The position numbers and the translations under genes were made by a program. Of a DNA stretch of 64,000 bases, positions 1 to 8,951 are shown in pieces (position 1 is the first letter of the stretch; each line of letters opens with the position of its first letter). The notes under the pieces are model-generated. The model was not told the DNA's origin and did not search any database. It saw nothing but the letters and a program-made list of their open reading frames with translations. Source of the stretch: Nocardia speluncae NBRC 108251 (GTDB taxonomy: Bacteria > Actinomycetota > Actinomycetes > Mycobacteriales > Mycobacteriaceae); the NCBI RefSeq assembly GCF_001613245.1, contig NZ_BDBZ01000028.1:62001-126000 (forward strand), read 5' to 3'.

Positions 1-163
1 TGCCGGCCGCCTGCAGCAGATCGGCGAGCCGGCGCTGGGTTGCGCCGTCGTCGTGGCCGGCGCGGCGGGCGGGGCAGGCCGCCCCGTCTTCAGTACCGGC
101 ATGCTCCGCGTCGACGCTGCGGAGCCGGATCGCCCCGGAGCCGGATTCCGGCCACTTCGTCAT
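1..163 (-). CDS. Partial unknown protein, N-terminal 54 residues
   Basis: An open minus-strand frame starts at ATG 163-161 and runs without a stop off the left edge of the window. A GAGGG ribosome-binding sequence sits about 7 nt upstream of the ATG, which supports a real start. The visible product is hydrophilic, begins MTKWPESGSG and ends near TQRRLADLLQAAG. No family is recognised, and most of the gene lies outside the window. The alternative is that this is a chance open frame in GC-rich DNA. Confidence 0.4.
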   Translation of the reverse strand, partial: MTKWPESGSGAIRLRSVDAEHAGTEDGAACPARRAGHDDGATQRRLADLLQAAG

Positions 164-314
164 GATCGTGCCCTCGACTGCATGGCAAGGTGTTCGCCAC
201 CCGCGGCGGCGAGGATGGACGCCGACCCCGGGTTGTAGCACAGGTCACACCTACGGCCGCGATGCGTCATGGGCCCAGTCTCGGGCACCCGGCGCCGGCG
301 CGCACGAAAATCGG

Positions 315-968
315 TTACGCGGGCGGCATGAGGACTTCATCGATCATGTAGACCGTCGCGTTCGCGGTCTGCACGCCGCCGCAGACCACCGACGCCTTCC
401 CGGCTTCGATCGTCTCGCCCTCGCGAGTCACGGTCACCGTGCCCCCCTGAACGGTCGCATGATCCCCGGCGATATCGTCGGGCGCGATCTGCCCGGGTAC
501 CACGTGGTAGGTGAGGATATCGGTCAGCGTGGCGGAATCCGTTTTCAAAGACTCCAGAGTCGCCGGATCGATTTTCGCGAAGGCCGAATCGACCGGAGCA
601 AAAACGGTGAATTCGCCGCCGTTGAGCGTATCGACGAGATTCACCTGCGGATTCAGTTCGCCCGACACAGCCTGGGTGAGGGTTTTCAGCATCGGGTTGT
701 TCGAGGCCGCCACCGCGACCGGATCCTGCGCCATCCCGCCGACCGATCCCGCACCGTCGGGCACCTGAGCCGCGTAATCGGCACAGCCGGGCCCGACAAG
801 GCCGGCCGCGGGATCACCGGCGGCGGGCTCGGTCGCCGCCGACGACATGGGAGCGCTGCTCGTCGATGCTGCCGTTTCCCCTTCGTCACCGGAACATGCT
901 GTCGCCCCCAGAAGTGCGGTTGTGGAGACCACCGCGGCCAGAAGCACAGCGCGTTGCATGCTTTTCAT
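315..968 (-). CDS. Fasciclin (FAS1) domain lipoprotein, MPT70/MPT83-like
   Basis: The 217-residue protein starts with a signal peptide ending in a lipobox-like ATAC at about residue 25, so it is probably a lipid-anchored surface protein. After a low-complexity Ala/Ser/Thr linker it carries one FAS1 domain (about residues 80-217) with the typical segments TVFAPVDSAFAKI and LTYHVVPG. FAS1 proteins are adhesion or surface proteins; in mycobacteria MPT70 and MPT83 are the close relatives and are controlled by SigK, but no sigK gene is visible here. A second possible start is Met4. Function in this organism is unknown. Confidence 0.85.
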   Translation of the reverse strand: MKSMQRAVLLAAVVSTTALLGATACSGDEGETAASTSSAPMSSAATEPAAGDPAAGLVGPGCADYAAQVPDGAGSVGGMAQDPVAVAASNNPMLKTLTQAVSGELNPQVNLVDTLNGGEFTVFAPVDSAFAKIDPATLESLKTDSATLTDILTYHVVPGQIAPDDIAGDHATVQGGTVTVTREGETIEAGKASVVCGGVQTANATVYMIDEVLMPPA

Positions 969-1082
969 GAGTTTCCATCACTTTCGGCCAGGACGACCAC
1001 GTTGCCGGTCGTACCGCGAACATTGCTGGACGGAGTTCGGGTGGACCTGCCGGGCGGATGGGAACCATTCGGTTGAACGAGT

Positions 1083-1120
1083 GCGGGCCGCGGCAGCCGG
1101 TGATGGCTGCCGCGGCCCGC
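1083..1120 (-). terminator. Intrinsic terminator hairpin after lon
   Basis: A perfect 16-bp stem (1083-1098 with 1105-1120) and a 6-base loop lie 16 bases beyond the lon stop codon. There is no long U tract, which is common for actinobacterial terminators. Confidence 0.8.
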
Positions 1121-1135
1121 GGAACTGCGCAACGG

Positions 1136-3619
1136 TCAGGCGGTGGCCGCCAGGGACCGGTTGTCGAAGGCCGGTTCCCGGATCGGCTCGATGGCGTGGG
1201 CCAGGATTTCGGCCACGTCGGCCACCGGACGAACATCCAGTTCGGCCAGCACATCCGCGGGGACATCGTCCAGATCGGCCTCGTTACGTGCCGGGATGAA
1301 CACCGTCTTCAGACCCGCACGCTGCGCGGCGAGCAGTTTCTGCTTCACCCCGCCGATCGGCAGTACCCGGCCGTTCAGCGTGACCTCACCGGTCATACCC
1401 ACATCCGACCGCACCGGACGCCCGAGCGCCAGCGACACCAGCGCGGTCACCATGGTGACCCCGGCGGAGGGACCGTCCTTGGGTACCGCGCCCGCGGGGA
1501 CGTGCAGGTGCAGGCTGCGGTCCAGGACACCGGGCTCGATACCGATCTCGCCGAGATGCGAGCGCACGTAGGTCAGCGCGATCTGCGCCGATTCCTTCAT
1601 CACATCACCCAACTGACCGGTCAGGGTGAGATTGCGTTCTCCCTCCGCGGTGTTCGCCTCGATGTAGAGGACGTCACCCCCGAGTCCGGTGACCGCGAGT
1701 CCGGTCGCCACACCCGGCACGGCCGTGCGTTCCGCCGAGTCCGGAGTGAACCGGGGACGGCCCAGGTACTCCTTCAGGTCGGCGACATCGATACGCAAAG
1801 TTTCCCGGGGTCCGCCGGTATCCAGTGCGGTCGTACCGCCCCGGTGCCCGCCGACCGGGCTGTACCCGAGTTCGAGGTCGTAATCCGGACCGCGCACGGC
1901 ATCCTCATCGCCGGCGGCGTCTGCGCCGGAGCCGCTCGCAGCGGACATCGTGGTTTCGGACAACCGGGTAGCGGCCTTGCGCAGCGCCTTGGCGATGAGC
2001 CGTTCCATCTGCCGAACCCCGGCTTCCCGGGTGTAATCGGCGGCGATCTCACGCAGTGCGGCATCGGTGACCTGGACTTCCTCGGCGGTCAACGCATTGC
2101 GTTCCAGCTGGCGAGGCAGCAGGAAGTCGCGGGCGATAGCCACCTTGTCGTCCTCGGTGTAGCCGTCCACGGTGATCACTTCCATCCGGTCCAGCAGGGG
2201 GCCGGGGATGGTTTCCATCACGTTGGCGGTCGCCAGGAACAGCACATCGGAGAGGTCCAGGTCCATATCCAGGTAGTGGTCCCGGAAGGTGTGGTTCTGG
2301 GCCGGGTCGAGTACCTCGAGCAGCGCCGACGCGGGGTCGCCGCGGAAGTCTGCACCCAGTTTGTCCACCTCGTCGAGTAGGACGACCGGGTTCATCGAAC
2401 CCGCTTCCTTGATCGCCCGCACGATCCGGCCGGGCATCGCGCCCACATAGGTGCGCCGATGACCGCGGATCTCGGCCTCGTCCCGTACACCACCGAGCGC
2501 GACCCGCACGAACTTGCGGCCCAGCGCGCGGGCGACCGATTCGCCGAGCGAGGTCTTACCCACGCCGGGAGGTCCGGCCAGTACCAGCACGGCGCCCGAC
2601 CCGCGCCCGCCGACGACCTCGAGCCCACGCCGGGCACGCCGCGCCCGGACCGCCAGGTACTCGACCATCCGGTCCTTCACCTCGTCCAGGCCGTGGTGGT
2701 CGGCGTCGAGCACGGCCCGAGCGGCGGCCACGTCGGTGGAGTCGGTGGTCTTCACCTGCCACGGCAGTTCCAGCACGGTATCGAGCCAGGTGCGGATCCA
2801 ACCGGTTTCCGGGCTCTGGTCGCTGGACCGCTCCAACCGGGCCACCTCGCGTAATGCCGCCTCCCGGATGGATTCGGGCAGGCCGGCCTGCTCGACGCGG
2901 GTCCGGTAGTCATCGGCACCGTCCGGCTCGTCCTCGCCGAGTTCCTTGCGGATGGCGTTGAGCTGCTGGCGCAGCAGGAATTCGCGCTGGCTCTTCTCCA
3001 TGTTCTCGCGGACCTCGTCACCGATCTTCTCGGTGACCTCGGCCTCGGCGATATGCGACCGGGTCCATTCGATGAGCTGGTTCAACCGCGCCGCGACGTC
3101 GGGGGTTTCGAGCAGTTCCCGTTTCTGTTCGGCGGTGAGGTAGGCGGCGTAACCGGCGGTATCGGCGATGGCCGAGGGGTTGCTGAGCTGGTTGACGGCA
3201 TCGATTACCTGCCACGCTTCACGGCGTTGCAGTACCGAAACCACCAGCTTCTTGTATTCGTCGGCCAGTTCACGGGTGCGGCCGTCGGCGTCGGGGGTCT
3301 CGACCGGTTCGGCCTCCACCCACAGCGCGGCGCCGGGGCCGGTAACCCCGTGGCCGATCTTCGCGCGCCGTTCCGCCTTGAGCACGGCGGCAGGTGTACC
3401 GCCGCGCATCCGGCCGATCTGCTCGATGGTGGCGAGCACACCGTAGGCGGCGTACCCCTCGGTCAGGCGGGGGGCGAGCAGTACGGTTCCGGTTTTCGCG
3501 GCCTGCGCGGCATCGATCGCCGCCTGCGCTGATTCGTCCAGTTCGATCGGGACGACCATGCCCGGCAGCACGATGGGATCGGTCAGGAACAGCACCGGAA
3601 GATTCAGTGGTGTAGTCAC
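1136..3619 (-). CDS. lon: Endopeptidase La (ATP-dependent Lon protease)
   Basis: Lon degrades misfolded and some regulatory proteins in the cytoplasm using ATP. The 827-residue product has the N-terminal substrate-binding domain (LPVLFLTDPIVLPGMVVPIEL), the AAA+ module with Walker A GPPGVGKTS near residue 350 and Walker B VVLLDEVDKL, and a C-terminal protease domain with the catalytic serine in PKDGPSAGVTM near residue 717 and the lysine in GGVKQKLLAA near residue 757. Length and domain order are normal. The start chosen is GTG 3619-3617, which has a GGAGG site 8 nt upstream; an in-frame TTG at 3634 lies upstream of that site and is unlikely. A HAIR operator lies directly upstream, indicating HspR heat-shock control. 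Confidence 0.95.
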   Translation of the reverse strand: MTTPLNLPVLFLTDPIVLPGMVVPIELDESAQAAIDAAQAAKTGTVLLAPRLTEGYAAYGVLATIEQIGRMRGGTPAAVLKAERRAKIGHGVTGPGAALWVEAEPVETPDADGRTRELADEYKKLVVSVLQRREAWQVIDAVNQLSNPSAIADTAGYAAYLTAEQKRELLETPDVAARLNQLIEWTRSHIAEAEVTEKIGDEVRENMEKSQREFLLRQQLNAIRKELGEDEPDGADDYRTRVEQAGLPESIREAALREVARLERSSDQSPETGWIRTWLDTVLELPWQVKTTDSTDVAAARAVLDADHHGLDEVKDRMVEYLAVRARRARRGLEVVGGRGSGAVLVLAGPPGVGKTSLGESVARALGRKFVRVALGGVRDEAEIRGHRRTYVGAMPGRIVRAIKEAGSMNPVVLLDEVDKLGADFRGDPASALLEVLDPAQNHTFRDHYLDMDLDLSDVLFLATANVMETIPGPLLDRMEVITVDGYTEDDKVAIARDFLLPRQLERNALTAEEVQVTDAALREIAADYTREAGVRQMERLIAKALRKAATRLSETTMSAASGSGADAAGDEDAVRGPDYDLELGYSPVGGHRGGTTALDTGGPRETLRIDVADLKEYLGRPRFTPDSAERTAVPGVATGLAVTGLGGDVLYIEANTAEGERNLTLTGQLGDVMKESAQIALTYVRSHLGEIGIEPGVLDRSLHLHVPAGAVPKDGPSAGVTMVTALVSLALGRPVRSDVGMTGEVTLNGRVLPIGGVKQKLLAAQRAGLKTVFIPARNEADLDDVPADVLAELDVRPVADVAEILAHAIEPIREPAFDNRSLAATA

Positions 3620-3636
3620 GAACACAACCTCCAATA

Positions 3637-3657
3637 GTTGAGCTATCTCGACTCAAC
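3637..3657 (-). promoter_or_regulatory. HAIR element (HspR operator) upstream of lon
   Basis: The inverted repeat GTTGAGC-N7-ACTCAAC (plus-strand reading) matches the HspR-associated inverted repeat, consensus CTTGAGT-N7-ACTCAAG, in spacing and in most of both arms. It lies 18 bases upstream of the lon start codon. Repression of lon by HspR through HAIR is established in Streptomyces; that HspR acts here is inferred. Confidence 0.85.
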
Positions 3658-4333
3658 TTCGAGAGGTTCGCTGTTGTTCCAACCCGGCCCCGTGTTCGCC
3701 CAGGGCGAAGAGGTAGTGCTCACCTACCGCCGGACTTCCACTGGTGGGTAATTCGCGAAATTGCATACACGCCAACAGGTGTGGATACTCGTGCCGGCAA
3801 CCGCGTCCCCGCCACGGCCACCGATGCTCCGATACGGACGCCGACAGAGATCGAAAGGGGTTCGGCCATGACCGCCTCACGGCGCAGGTTACTGGCCGGG
3901 GCCGGTGCGGCCTGCTACCGAAACAACCCTTGCCCATTTCGGCAATATCACGATCACCTCGCCATGACACGAATCGCGTGCCGGGCACGTGACTGAGAAT
4001 TTTCTGAGAATGGCTGTACACGGTGATCACGGACACAGGACGCGGCGGCGTGGGCATCTATGGTTCACCCGTGCTCGACACCCGCACCGGTTCACCCGGC
4101 ACATCCTGTGCTCTCCGGGCCCCGGCAAATTCGAAGGCTCGCTTCGGCCGGGCCTTCACGAATTGCCGCGCAGCGAACGAGGTACACAACTTCTCGGCGC
4201 ATCACGTCTCGGAGCGGACCCCAGCGCAACGACCCGGGCATCATCCTTTTCCTGTACCGGCGGCGAGACCTCTGGCCGGCAGCTCCGCCGCGACAGTGCA
4301 CCTGCGCATAGAACAGCTCGTCACCCGCTAGCG
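3658..4333. other. Intergenic region without a convincing gene
   Basis: About 680 bases between the lon operator and the following lipoprotein. Short open frames on both strands have Arg/His-rich composition and no recognisable domain or good ribosome-binding site. I see no RNA gene. Confidence 0.4.
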
Positions 4334-4756
4334 ATGAAATACCGGGTGGAGACTCCGGCGAGCCCTCGACACCAGCCATACCGCCGCGTTGCCGTGACAT
4401 GGGTTACCGCGATTCTGGTTCTGGTGTTCTCGCTGGCGGGCTGCGACGGCGAACGCGACTATCTCCACCAGACGACCACCTCCTTCGCCGGCGCCGAGAC
4501 TTTCGGCCCCGAAGAAGCCGAGTTCTGCACCCCGTCGGATAGGCCCGACGAACAACCGCACGCCCGCCACATCGCCTCCGACGAGTTCGTTGCCGCCGGA
4601 TCCGATACCCCGAAAGCTCGCATCGCCCCCGATCAGCGCGGGCACGCTGCGGTCGAGGGCGCACTCGCGCCGTCCGCCTTTCCGCTCACTACCGGCCCAC
4701 CGACCTGTGCGGGTGGCCGTGACACCTTGACCCGTTTCTGTATCTCCAGACGCTGA
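4334..4756 (+). CDS. Small putative lipoprotein of unknown function
   Basis: The 140-residue frame begins MKYRVETP and has a basic N-terminus, a hydrophobic stretch (TWVTAILVLVFSL) and a perfect lipobox LAGC, so an exported lipid-anchored protein is likely. The mature part is acidic, polar and without a recognised domain, with cysteines near its middle and end. A GTG start at about 4392 would give a shorter signal peptide starting MTWVTAILVL and is a reasonable alternative, because no strong ribosome-binding site precedes the ATG. The gene lies 101 bases upstream of the CysK-like gene in the same direction, which may place it in the same cluster. Confidence 0.5.
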   Translation: MKYRVETPASPRHQPYRRVAVTWVTAILVLVFSLAGCDGERDYLHQTTTSFAGAETFGPEEAEFCTPSDRPDEQPHARHIASDEFVAAGSDTPKARIAPDQRGHAAVEGALAPSAFPLTTGPPTCAGGRDTLTRFCISRR

Positions 4757-4857
4757 CAGGCCAGCGCCAGGCCGACGACCCACGCAGGTCGCGCGGCCGG
4801 TGCCCGCTGCCCGAAATCGTCTGCGCCGCATCGGCGCACATACAGAAAGCGACACCC

Positions 4858-5988
4858 ATGGACGATGTCGTCGTGTCCGGAACCCTGACGGACCTCACCG
4901 AGCCCTGGGGAGAAGCGCTACGCCGCGCCCGTTCTCCCCACGAATTGATCGGTAACACCCCGGTGCAATGGATCGAGATGCCCTTGGCACCTCCGGACCG
5001 AGGGTTCTGGGCGAAGCTCGAAGGCACGAACCCGGGCGGAATGAAGGATAGACCCGCTCTGCACATGGTGCGGCAGGCCGAGGTACGCGGCGATCTGGCG
5101 CCCGGAGCGCGGGTCATCGAATCGACCAGCGGCACTCTGGGCCTCGGACTGGCGCTCGCGGGGATCGTCACCGGGCACCCGACCACGGTGGTGACCGATC
5201 CCGGACTCGAACCGATCGTCTCTCGAATGCTGGCCGCCTACGGCGCACAGGTCGAACTGGTCACCGAACCTCATCCGGTCGGCGGCTGGCAGCAGGCCCG
5301 CCGGGACCGAGTCGAAGAATTACTGGCCGCCGAGCCCGGCTCGTGGTGCCCGGACCAGTACACCAACCCCGACAACGTCGCCGGTTACGAATCGCTGGCA
5401 CTGGAACTCGTGAACCAGGTCGGTGCCGTCGATGTTCTGGTCTGCGCAGTCGGCACCGGCGGCCACTCCGCCGGGGTGGCCCGCGTACTACGGCGGTTCC
5501 AGCCGAAAATGAAACTCATCGGGGTGGACACCATCGGCTCCACCATCTTCGGTCAACCAGCGCAGCCGCGCCTGATGCGCGGCCTGGGTTCCAGTATCTA
5601 CCCGGCCAACGTCGACTACGGCGCCTTCGACGAAGTGCACTGGGTCGGACCGGCCGACGCCGTCTGGGCCTGCCGCGCCCTCGCCCAGACGCACTACGCC
5701 AGCGGCGGCTGGAGCGTGGGCGCGGCCGCGCTGGTGGCCGGATGGGTGGCGCGCACGCACGCGGCCGGCACTCGGATCGCCACGGTGTTCCCCGACGGAC
5801 CGCACCGCTATTTCGACACTGTCTACAACGACAGCTACTGCGCCGAGCACGGACTACTCGACGCCGAACCCCCACTCGCCCCGGAAACCATCGATCATCC
5901 CGAGCAACAGGTGGTGCAGACCTGGACCCGGTGCACCACCGTGGTCGACCCCCGCGCCCTCACGACCTACTCCGAGGTGACGCGATGA
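4858..5988 (+). CDS. PLP-dependent cysteine synthase family protein
   Basis: The 376-residue protein is a fold-type II PLP enzyme of the CysK/CBS group. HELIGNTPVQWIE is the N-terminal family signature, NPGGMKDRPA carries the PLP-binding lysine, and VGTGGHSAGVARVL forms a phosphate loop. The substrate loop normally reading TSGNTG is STSGTLG here, so the usual asparagine is replaced, and one residue is missing in the NPGGSVKDR motif. The enzyme is therefore unlikely to be the housekeeping cysteine synthase. The stop codon overlaps the start of the MFS gene (ATGA), so the two proteins are made together, suggesting that the product or substrate is an amino-acid-like compound moved by that transporter. 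Confidence 0.85.
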   Translation: MDDVVVSGTLTDLTEPWGEALRRARSPHELIGNTPVQWIEMPLAPPDRGFWAKLEGTNPGGMKDRPALHMVRQAEVRGDLAPGARVIESTSGTLGLGLALAGIVTGHPTTVVTDPGLEPIVSRMLAAYGAQVELVTEPHPVGGWQQARRDRVEELLAAEPGSWCPDQYTNPDNVAGYESLALELVNQVGAVDVLVCAVGTGGHSAGVARVLRRFQPKMKLIGVDTIGSTIFGQPAQPRLMRGLGSSIYPANVDYGAFDEVHWVGPADAVWACRALAQTHYASGGWSVGAAALVAGWVARTHAAGTRIATVFPDGPHRYFDTVYNDSYCAEHGLLDAEPPLAPETIDHPEQQVVQTWTRCTTVVDPRALTTYSEVTR

Positions 5989-7238
5989 CCCTGCTGGGCA
6001 AGTTCCGCAGCTTCGACCTGCCGGCCCGACTGCTGATGATCAACCAGTTCGGCATCAATCTCGGTTTCTACATGCTCATGCCCTACCTCGCCGGGTACCT
6101 GGCCGGTCCCCTCGGCCTCGCCGCGTGGGCAGTCGGCCTGGTGCTGGGGGTCCGCAACTTCTCCCAGCAGGGCATGTTCCTCATCGGCGGCACCCTCGCC
6201 GACCGACTCGGCTACAAACCGCTCATCGTCGCCGGATGCCTGCTGCGCACCGGCGGTTTCGCGCTGCTCGTCTTCGCGACATCACTACCGGCGATACTGA
6301 TCGCCTCGGCGGCGACCGGTTTCGCGGGCGCGCTGTTCAACCCAGCGGTCCGGGCGTACCTCGCCGCCGATACCGGCGCACGCCGTGTCGAGGCCTTCGC
6401 CGTATTCAACGTGTTCTACCAGGCCGGAATCCTGGCAGGCCCGCTGGTCGGGCTGGCACTGATGGCGCTGGACTTCCGCGTCACCGCCGGCGCCGCGGCC
6501 GTGGTCTTCGCCGCACTCACCGTGGCGCAACTGTGCGCTCTGCCCACCCGGCAGGCCCCGGAGACCCCGGAAAAGACCTCGGTGCTCCACGACTGGCGGA
6601 TCGTTGCGGGCAATCGCCGCTTCGTCTGGTTCTCCGTCGCGATGATCGGGTCCTATGTGCTGTCGTTCCAGACCTATCTGGCACTACCGTTGCAGGCCGA
6701 GGCCATCGCGGGCGATCGTGCCCAGATTCTGGTTTCCGCCGTGTTCGTGGTGTCCGCGGTCGTGGCGATCGCCGGGCAACTGCGCATCACCGCGTTCTTC
6801 GGCCACCGCTTCGGAAACGGGCGCTCCCTGGTGATCGGCATGTGCGTTCTCACCGTCGCGTTCCTACCACTGGCCATCGTGCCGGGTGTCGGCACCTTCG
6901 GCGTGGTCGCCGCCTACGCCGCGCTGCTGATTTCGGCTGCGTTGCTGGCCGTCGGTACGGCCACGGTGTTCCCGTTCGAAATGGACAGCGTGGTCTCGCT
7001 GGCCGGAAATCGGCTCGTCGCAACCCATTACGGCTTCTACAACACCATCGTCGGTGTCGGCATCCTGATCGGAAACCTGGCCACCGGGGCGGTCCTGGGC
7101 GCCGCCCGAGAAGCCGATGCCGAAATCCTCGTCTGGGTCGGCCTCGCCGCTATCGGCGCGGTCTCCGTCCTGGCTCTGCATCGCCTCGATCGGTCCCGCC
7201 CTGTGAAACAGACCCAGCCGGAGCCGGCACCGGTCTGA
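5985..7238 (+). CDS. MFS transporter coupled to the CysK-like enzyme
   Basis: The 417-residue protein has about twelve hydrophobic helices and the MFS loop 2-3 signature GGTLADRLGYKP. It starts at ATG 5985, overlapping the previous stop as ATGA, so translation is coupled to the PLP enzyme. The family is mostly proton-driven drug or metabolite efflux. The coupling suggests export of the PLP enzyme's product, but no substrate can be read from sequence. Confidence 0.85.
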   Translation: MTLLGKFRSFDLPARLLMINQFGINLGFYMLMPYLAGYLAGPLGLAAWAVGLVLGVRNFSQQGMFLIGGTLADRLGYKPLIVAGCLLRTGGFALLVFATSLPAILIASAATGFAGALFNPAVRAYLAADTGARRVEAFAVFNVFYQAGILAGPLVGLALMALDFRVTAGAAAVVFAALTVAQLCALPTRQAPETPEKTSVLHDWRIVAGNRRFVWFSVAMIGSYVLSFQTYLALPLQAEAIAGDRAQILVSAVFVVSAVVAIAGQLRITAFFGHRFGNGRSLVIGMCVLTVAFLPLAIVPGVGTFGVVAAYAALLISAALLAVGTATVFPFEMDSVVSLAGNRLVATHYGFYNTIVGVGILIGNLATGAVLGAAREADAEILVWVGLAAIGAVSVLALHRLDRSRPVKQTQPEPAPV

Positions 7239-7289
7239 CGGTTCAACCTCCGAATCCCTCCTGTTCGGCCACCACAGCAAAGGAATACT

Positions 7290-7625
7290 GTGAAACTCTT
7301 CGCTGCACTTACCGTTCTCACCGCCCCTCTCGGTTGTCTTCTGATGACGAGCGCGCCGGCGGCAGCAGTATCGGTAACGCCGTCCGACAGCACGGTCACC
7401 GTGAAACTGACCCAGGCCGAAGCCGCAGCGATCACCGCATTCGATCTGGGCCCTGTCCTGGGGGCACTGCCTCCCGGTTTCACTCCGCAAGCCAAACAAG
7501 CTCTCGCCGACAACATCTCCCGATTCGCCGCCCGGGCAGCCCGAACCCCCGGCTCGACACTGTCGGTGGTGATCGATCAACCGGTGGCGAGCACTCCCGG
7601 CGTCAGCGTCTCCATAACCCGCTGA
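7290..7625 (+). CDS. Small secreted protein of unknown function
   Basis: This 111-residue protein starts at GTG 7290 with AGGA about 7 nt upstream. It has a clear Sec signal peptide ending near SAPAAA (about residue 26), and the mature 85-residue part has no cysteine. The mature protein begins VSVTPSDSTVTVKL and includes a helix-rich middle. No domain is recognised. It follows the MFS gene by 51 bases in the same direction, and a strong hairpin follows it, so it may be the last gene of the cluster. Confidence 0.6.
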   Translation: MKLFAALTVLTAPLGCLLMTSAPAAAVSVTPSDSTVTVKLTQAEAAAITAFDLGPVLGALPPGFTPQAKQALADNISRFAARAARTPGSTLSVVIDQPVASTPGVSVSITR

Positions 7626-7670
7626 CCCAACGCTGATCGGACGGTACGGGGCCGATCTCGGCACCGTGGG

Positions 7671-7698
7671 CCAGGCGCCCACTCACCAGGGCGCCTGG
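7671..7698 (+). terminator. Hairpin terminator after the secreted protein gene
   Basis: A 10-bp perfect stem, CCAGGCGCCC (7671-7680) with GGGCGCCTGG (7689-7698), encloses an 8-base loop 45 bases after the stop codon. There is no U tract. Confidence 0.6.
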
Positions 7699-7745
7699 TC
7701 CGGTGTTCCTCGCGGAAACTGCGGATCTCGGCTACCCTCGCGGCC

Positions 7746-8192
7746 GTGCTCGCGGTGCTGATCACGGCCGCGGCGATCACAGCGGCCCGTAGCAACGACG
7801 ACGAGGCCCCTCAGGGCGAGCCCGGCGCTGCGCCGGCCTCCGCGGCGCGGGCCGACAGCCACCGGCTATCGACTGCTCCGGATGGGCGAGTGACCTTCGT
7901 CGTGCGCTACTTCCCTATTCCCTCGCACTTCAACTCCGAACGTGCCGCGCGGGCTGTGGAAGCGGCCGCCCAGCAGGGGCGATTCGAGCAGATGTATCAG
8001 CGCATGTTCGAAATACAAGCCGGATGGGGTGAAGCTACGACGACCTCACTGCAGCCTCGACGTCGCGCTCGGCCGACCGGGCCGCCCACCACCGACGGTT
8101 CGGTGGTGGGCGTCGATGTTGCCGCCGCCTACGCCGAGGTCCTCGATGCCTTCGCCGCCCGGGTGCAGGCCGGGTTCGGCGGCGCGCGATGA
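7746..8192 (+). pseudogene. Decayed DsbA-like thioredoxin-fold gene
   Basis: The frame starts with a hydrophobic anchor and a Ser/Ala-rich linker like those of actinobacterial DsbA-type oxidoreductases. It then jumps from PDGRVTFV directly into VRYFPIPSHFNSERAARAVE, the segment that normally follows the active site. The strand and helix carrying the CxxC motif are missing. After GWGEA the frame changes: SYDDLTAA, typical of the C-terminus, can be read in another frame, followed by a further likely one-base loss. The last part (GVDVAAAYAEVLDAFAARVQ) appears to come from something else. The gene cannot encode a working disulfide enzyme. Confidence 0.7.
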
Positions 8193-8371
8193 GCGGGTTG
8201 CGTACCAGCGAACTCGCCGCGGCGGCCGGGGCAAGTATCCAGACTCTGCATTGCCGCGAACGGAATGTTCAGGTGCGCGGCAGCACGCCCACGAGCGCCG
8301 CAGTGAACGAGTGCCGCAGAGCGTCGCGCAACTCTGTATCGAGGACGCCGAGGGCGGGATCGTCCGCATAG
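8189..8371 (+). pseudogene. Truncated MerR-family regulator N-terminus
   Basis: The short frame begins MSGLRTSELAAAAGASIQTL, the first helices of a MerR-type winged-helix domain in which TLRYYERRGLL normally follows. Here that motif is corrupted to TLHCRERNVQ and the homology ends at about 8270, where the stop codon of the opposite TetR gene lies. The effector domain is absent. The ATG overlaps the preceding stop. Confidence 0.6.
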
Positions 8372-8934
8372 GCAGCGAGGACGCTGGGCGGCGGCGGGAA
8401 GTATGCCGACAGAGCACCCGCCGAGACCAGGCTCATCAGGCAGAACAGCTGCGCGTCGTCGCCCAGCTCCGGCAGATGACGGCGCATGAGATCGACCATG
8501 GCCGCGAGTCTCGCGAGCGAGCAACGTTTGTGCCGTTTGACGACCTCGACCGAAACGTTGCGCTCGAGGACGCCGCCTTGCGCACCGAAGAGGTCGCAGA
8601 GCACCACCCGTTCCGCCAATGACCGGCTGAGGATTTCGGCCAGCCGATCCGCCCGCACCTCCGGCGCCGCCTGCGCGTCGATACCTGCGGCCAGTTCGTC
8701 CGCCAGCTCGGCGAGCCAGCTCCCCAGGAAGTCGTCCAGCAGTTCGAGTAGCACCGCCTCGCGCGACTCGAAATACCGCAGGACGTTCGACTTGGCCAGG
8801 CCCACCCGCCGGCTGAGCTCATTGAGGCTCACCTCGGCCACGGGCATCTCGTGGAGCATCGCCGCCGCCGTATCCAGAATCGCCCGGCGGCGGATTTCCC
8901 GCTGCTCCTCACTGCGTGCCCGTTGGAATGTCAC
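8269..8934 (-). CDS. TetR/AcrR family transcriptional regulator
   Basis: The 221-residue protein has an N-terminal TetR helix-turn-helix (about residues 15-62: RRAILDTAAAML, VSLNELSRRVGLAKSNVLRYF) and an all-helical ligand domain. It starts at GTG 8934 behind an AGGG-rich ribosome-binding sequence. It is divergent from the SDR gene. The shared intergenic region carries a perfect palindrome AAGACCGACGGTCTT and two weaker copies, so it very likely represses both itself and the SDR gene. The inducer is unknown. Confidence 0.9.
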   Translation of the reverse strand: MTFQRARSEEQREIRRRAILDTAAAMLHEMPVAEVSLNELSRRVGLAKSNVLRYFESREAVLLELLDDFLGSWLAELADELAAGIDAQAAPEVRADRLAEILSRSLAERVVLCDLFGAQGGVLERNVSVEVVKRHKRCSLARLAAMVDLMRRHLPELGDDAQLFCLMSLVSAGALSAYFPPPPSVLAAYADDPALGVLDTELRDALRHSFTAALVGVLPRT

Positions 8935-8951
8935 GCCCTCACCCTAACTTA

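Noticed and set aside
1058..2380. 440-residue plus-strand open frame
   Set aside because: It is a shadow of lon with no recognisable domain.
3653..4057. 134-residue minus-strand frame upstream of lon
   Set aside because: It has no ribosome-binding site or domain, overlaps the HAIR operator, and has an Arg/His/Pro-rich composition.
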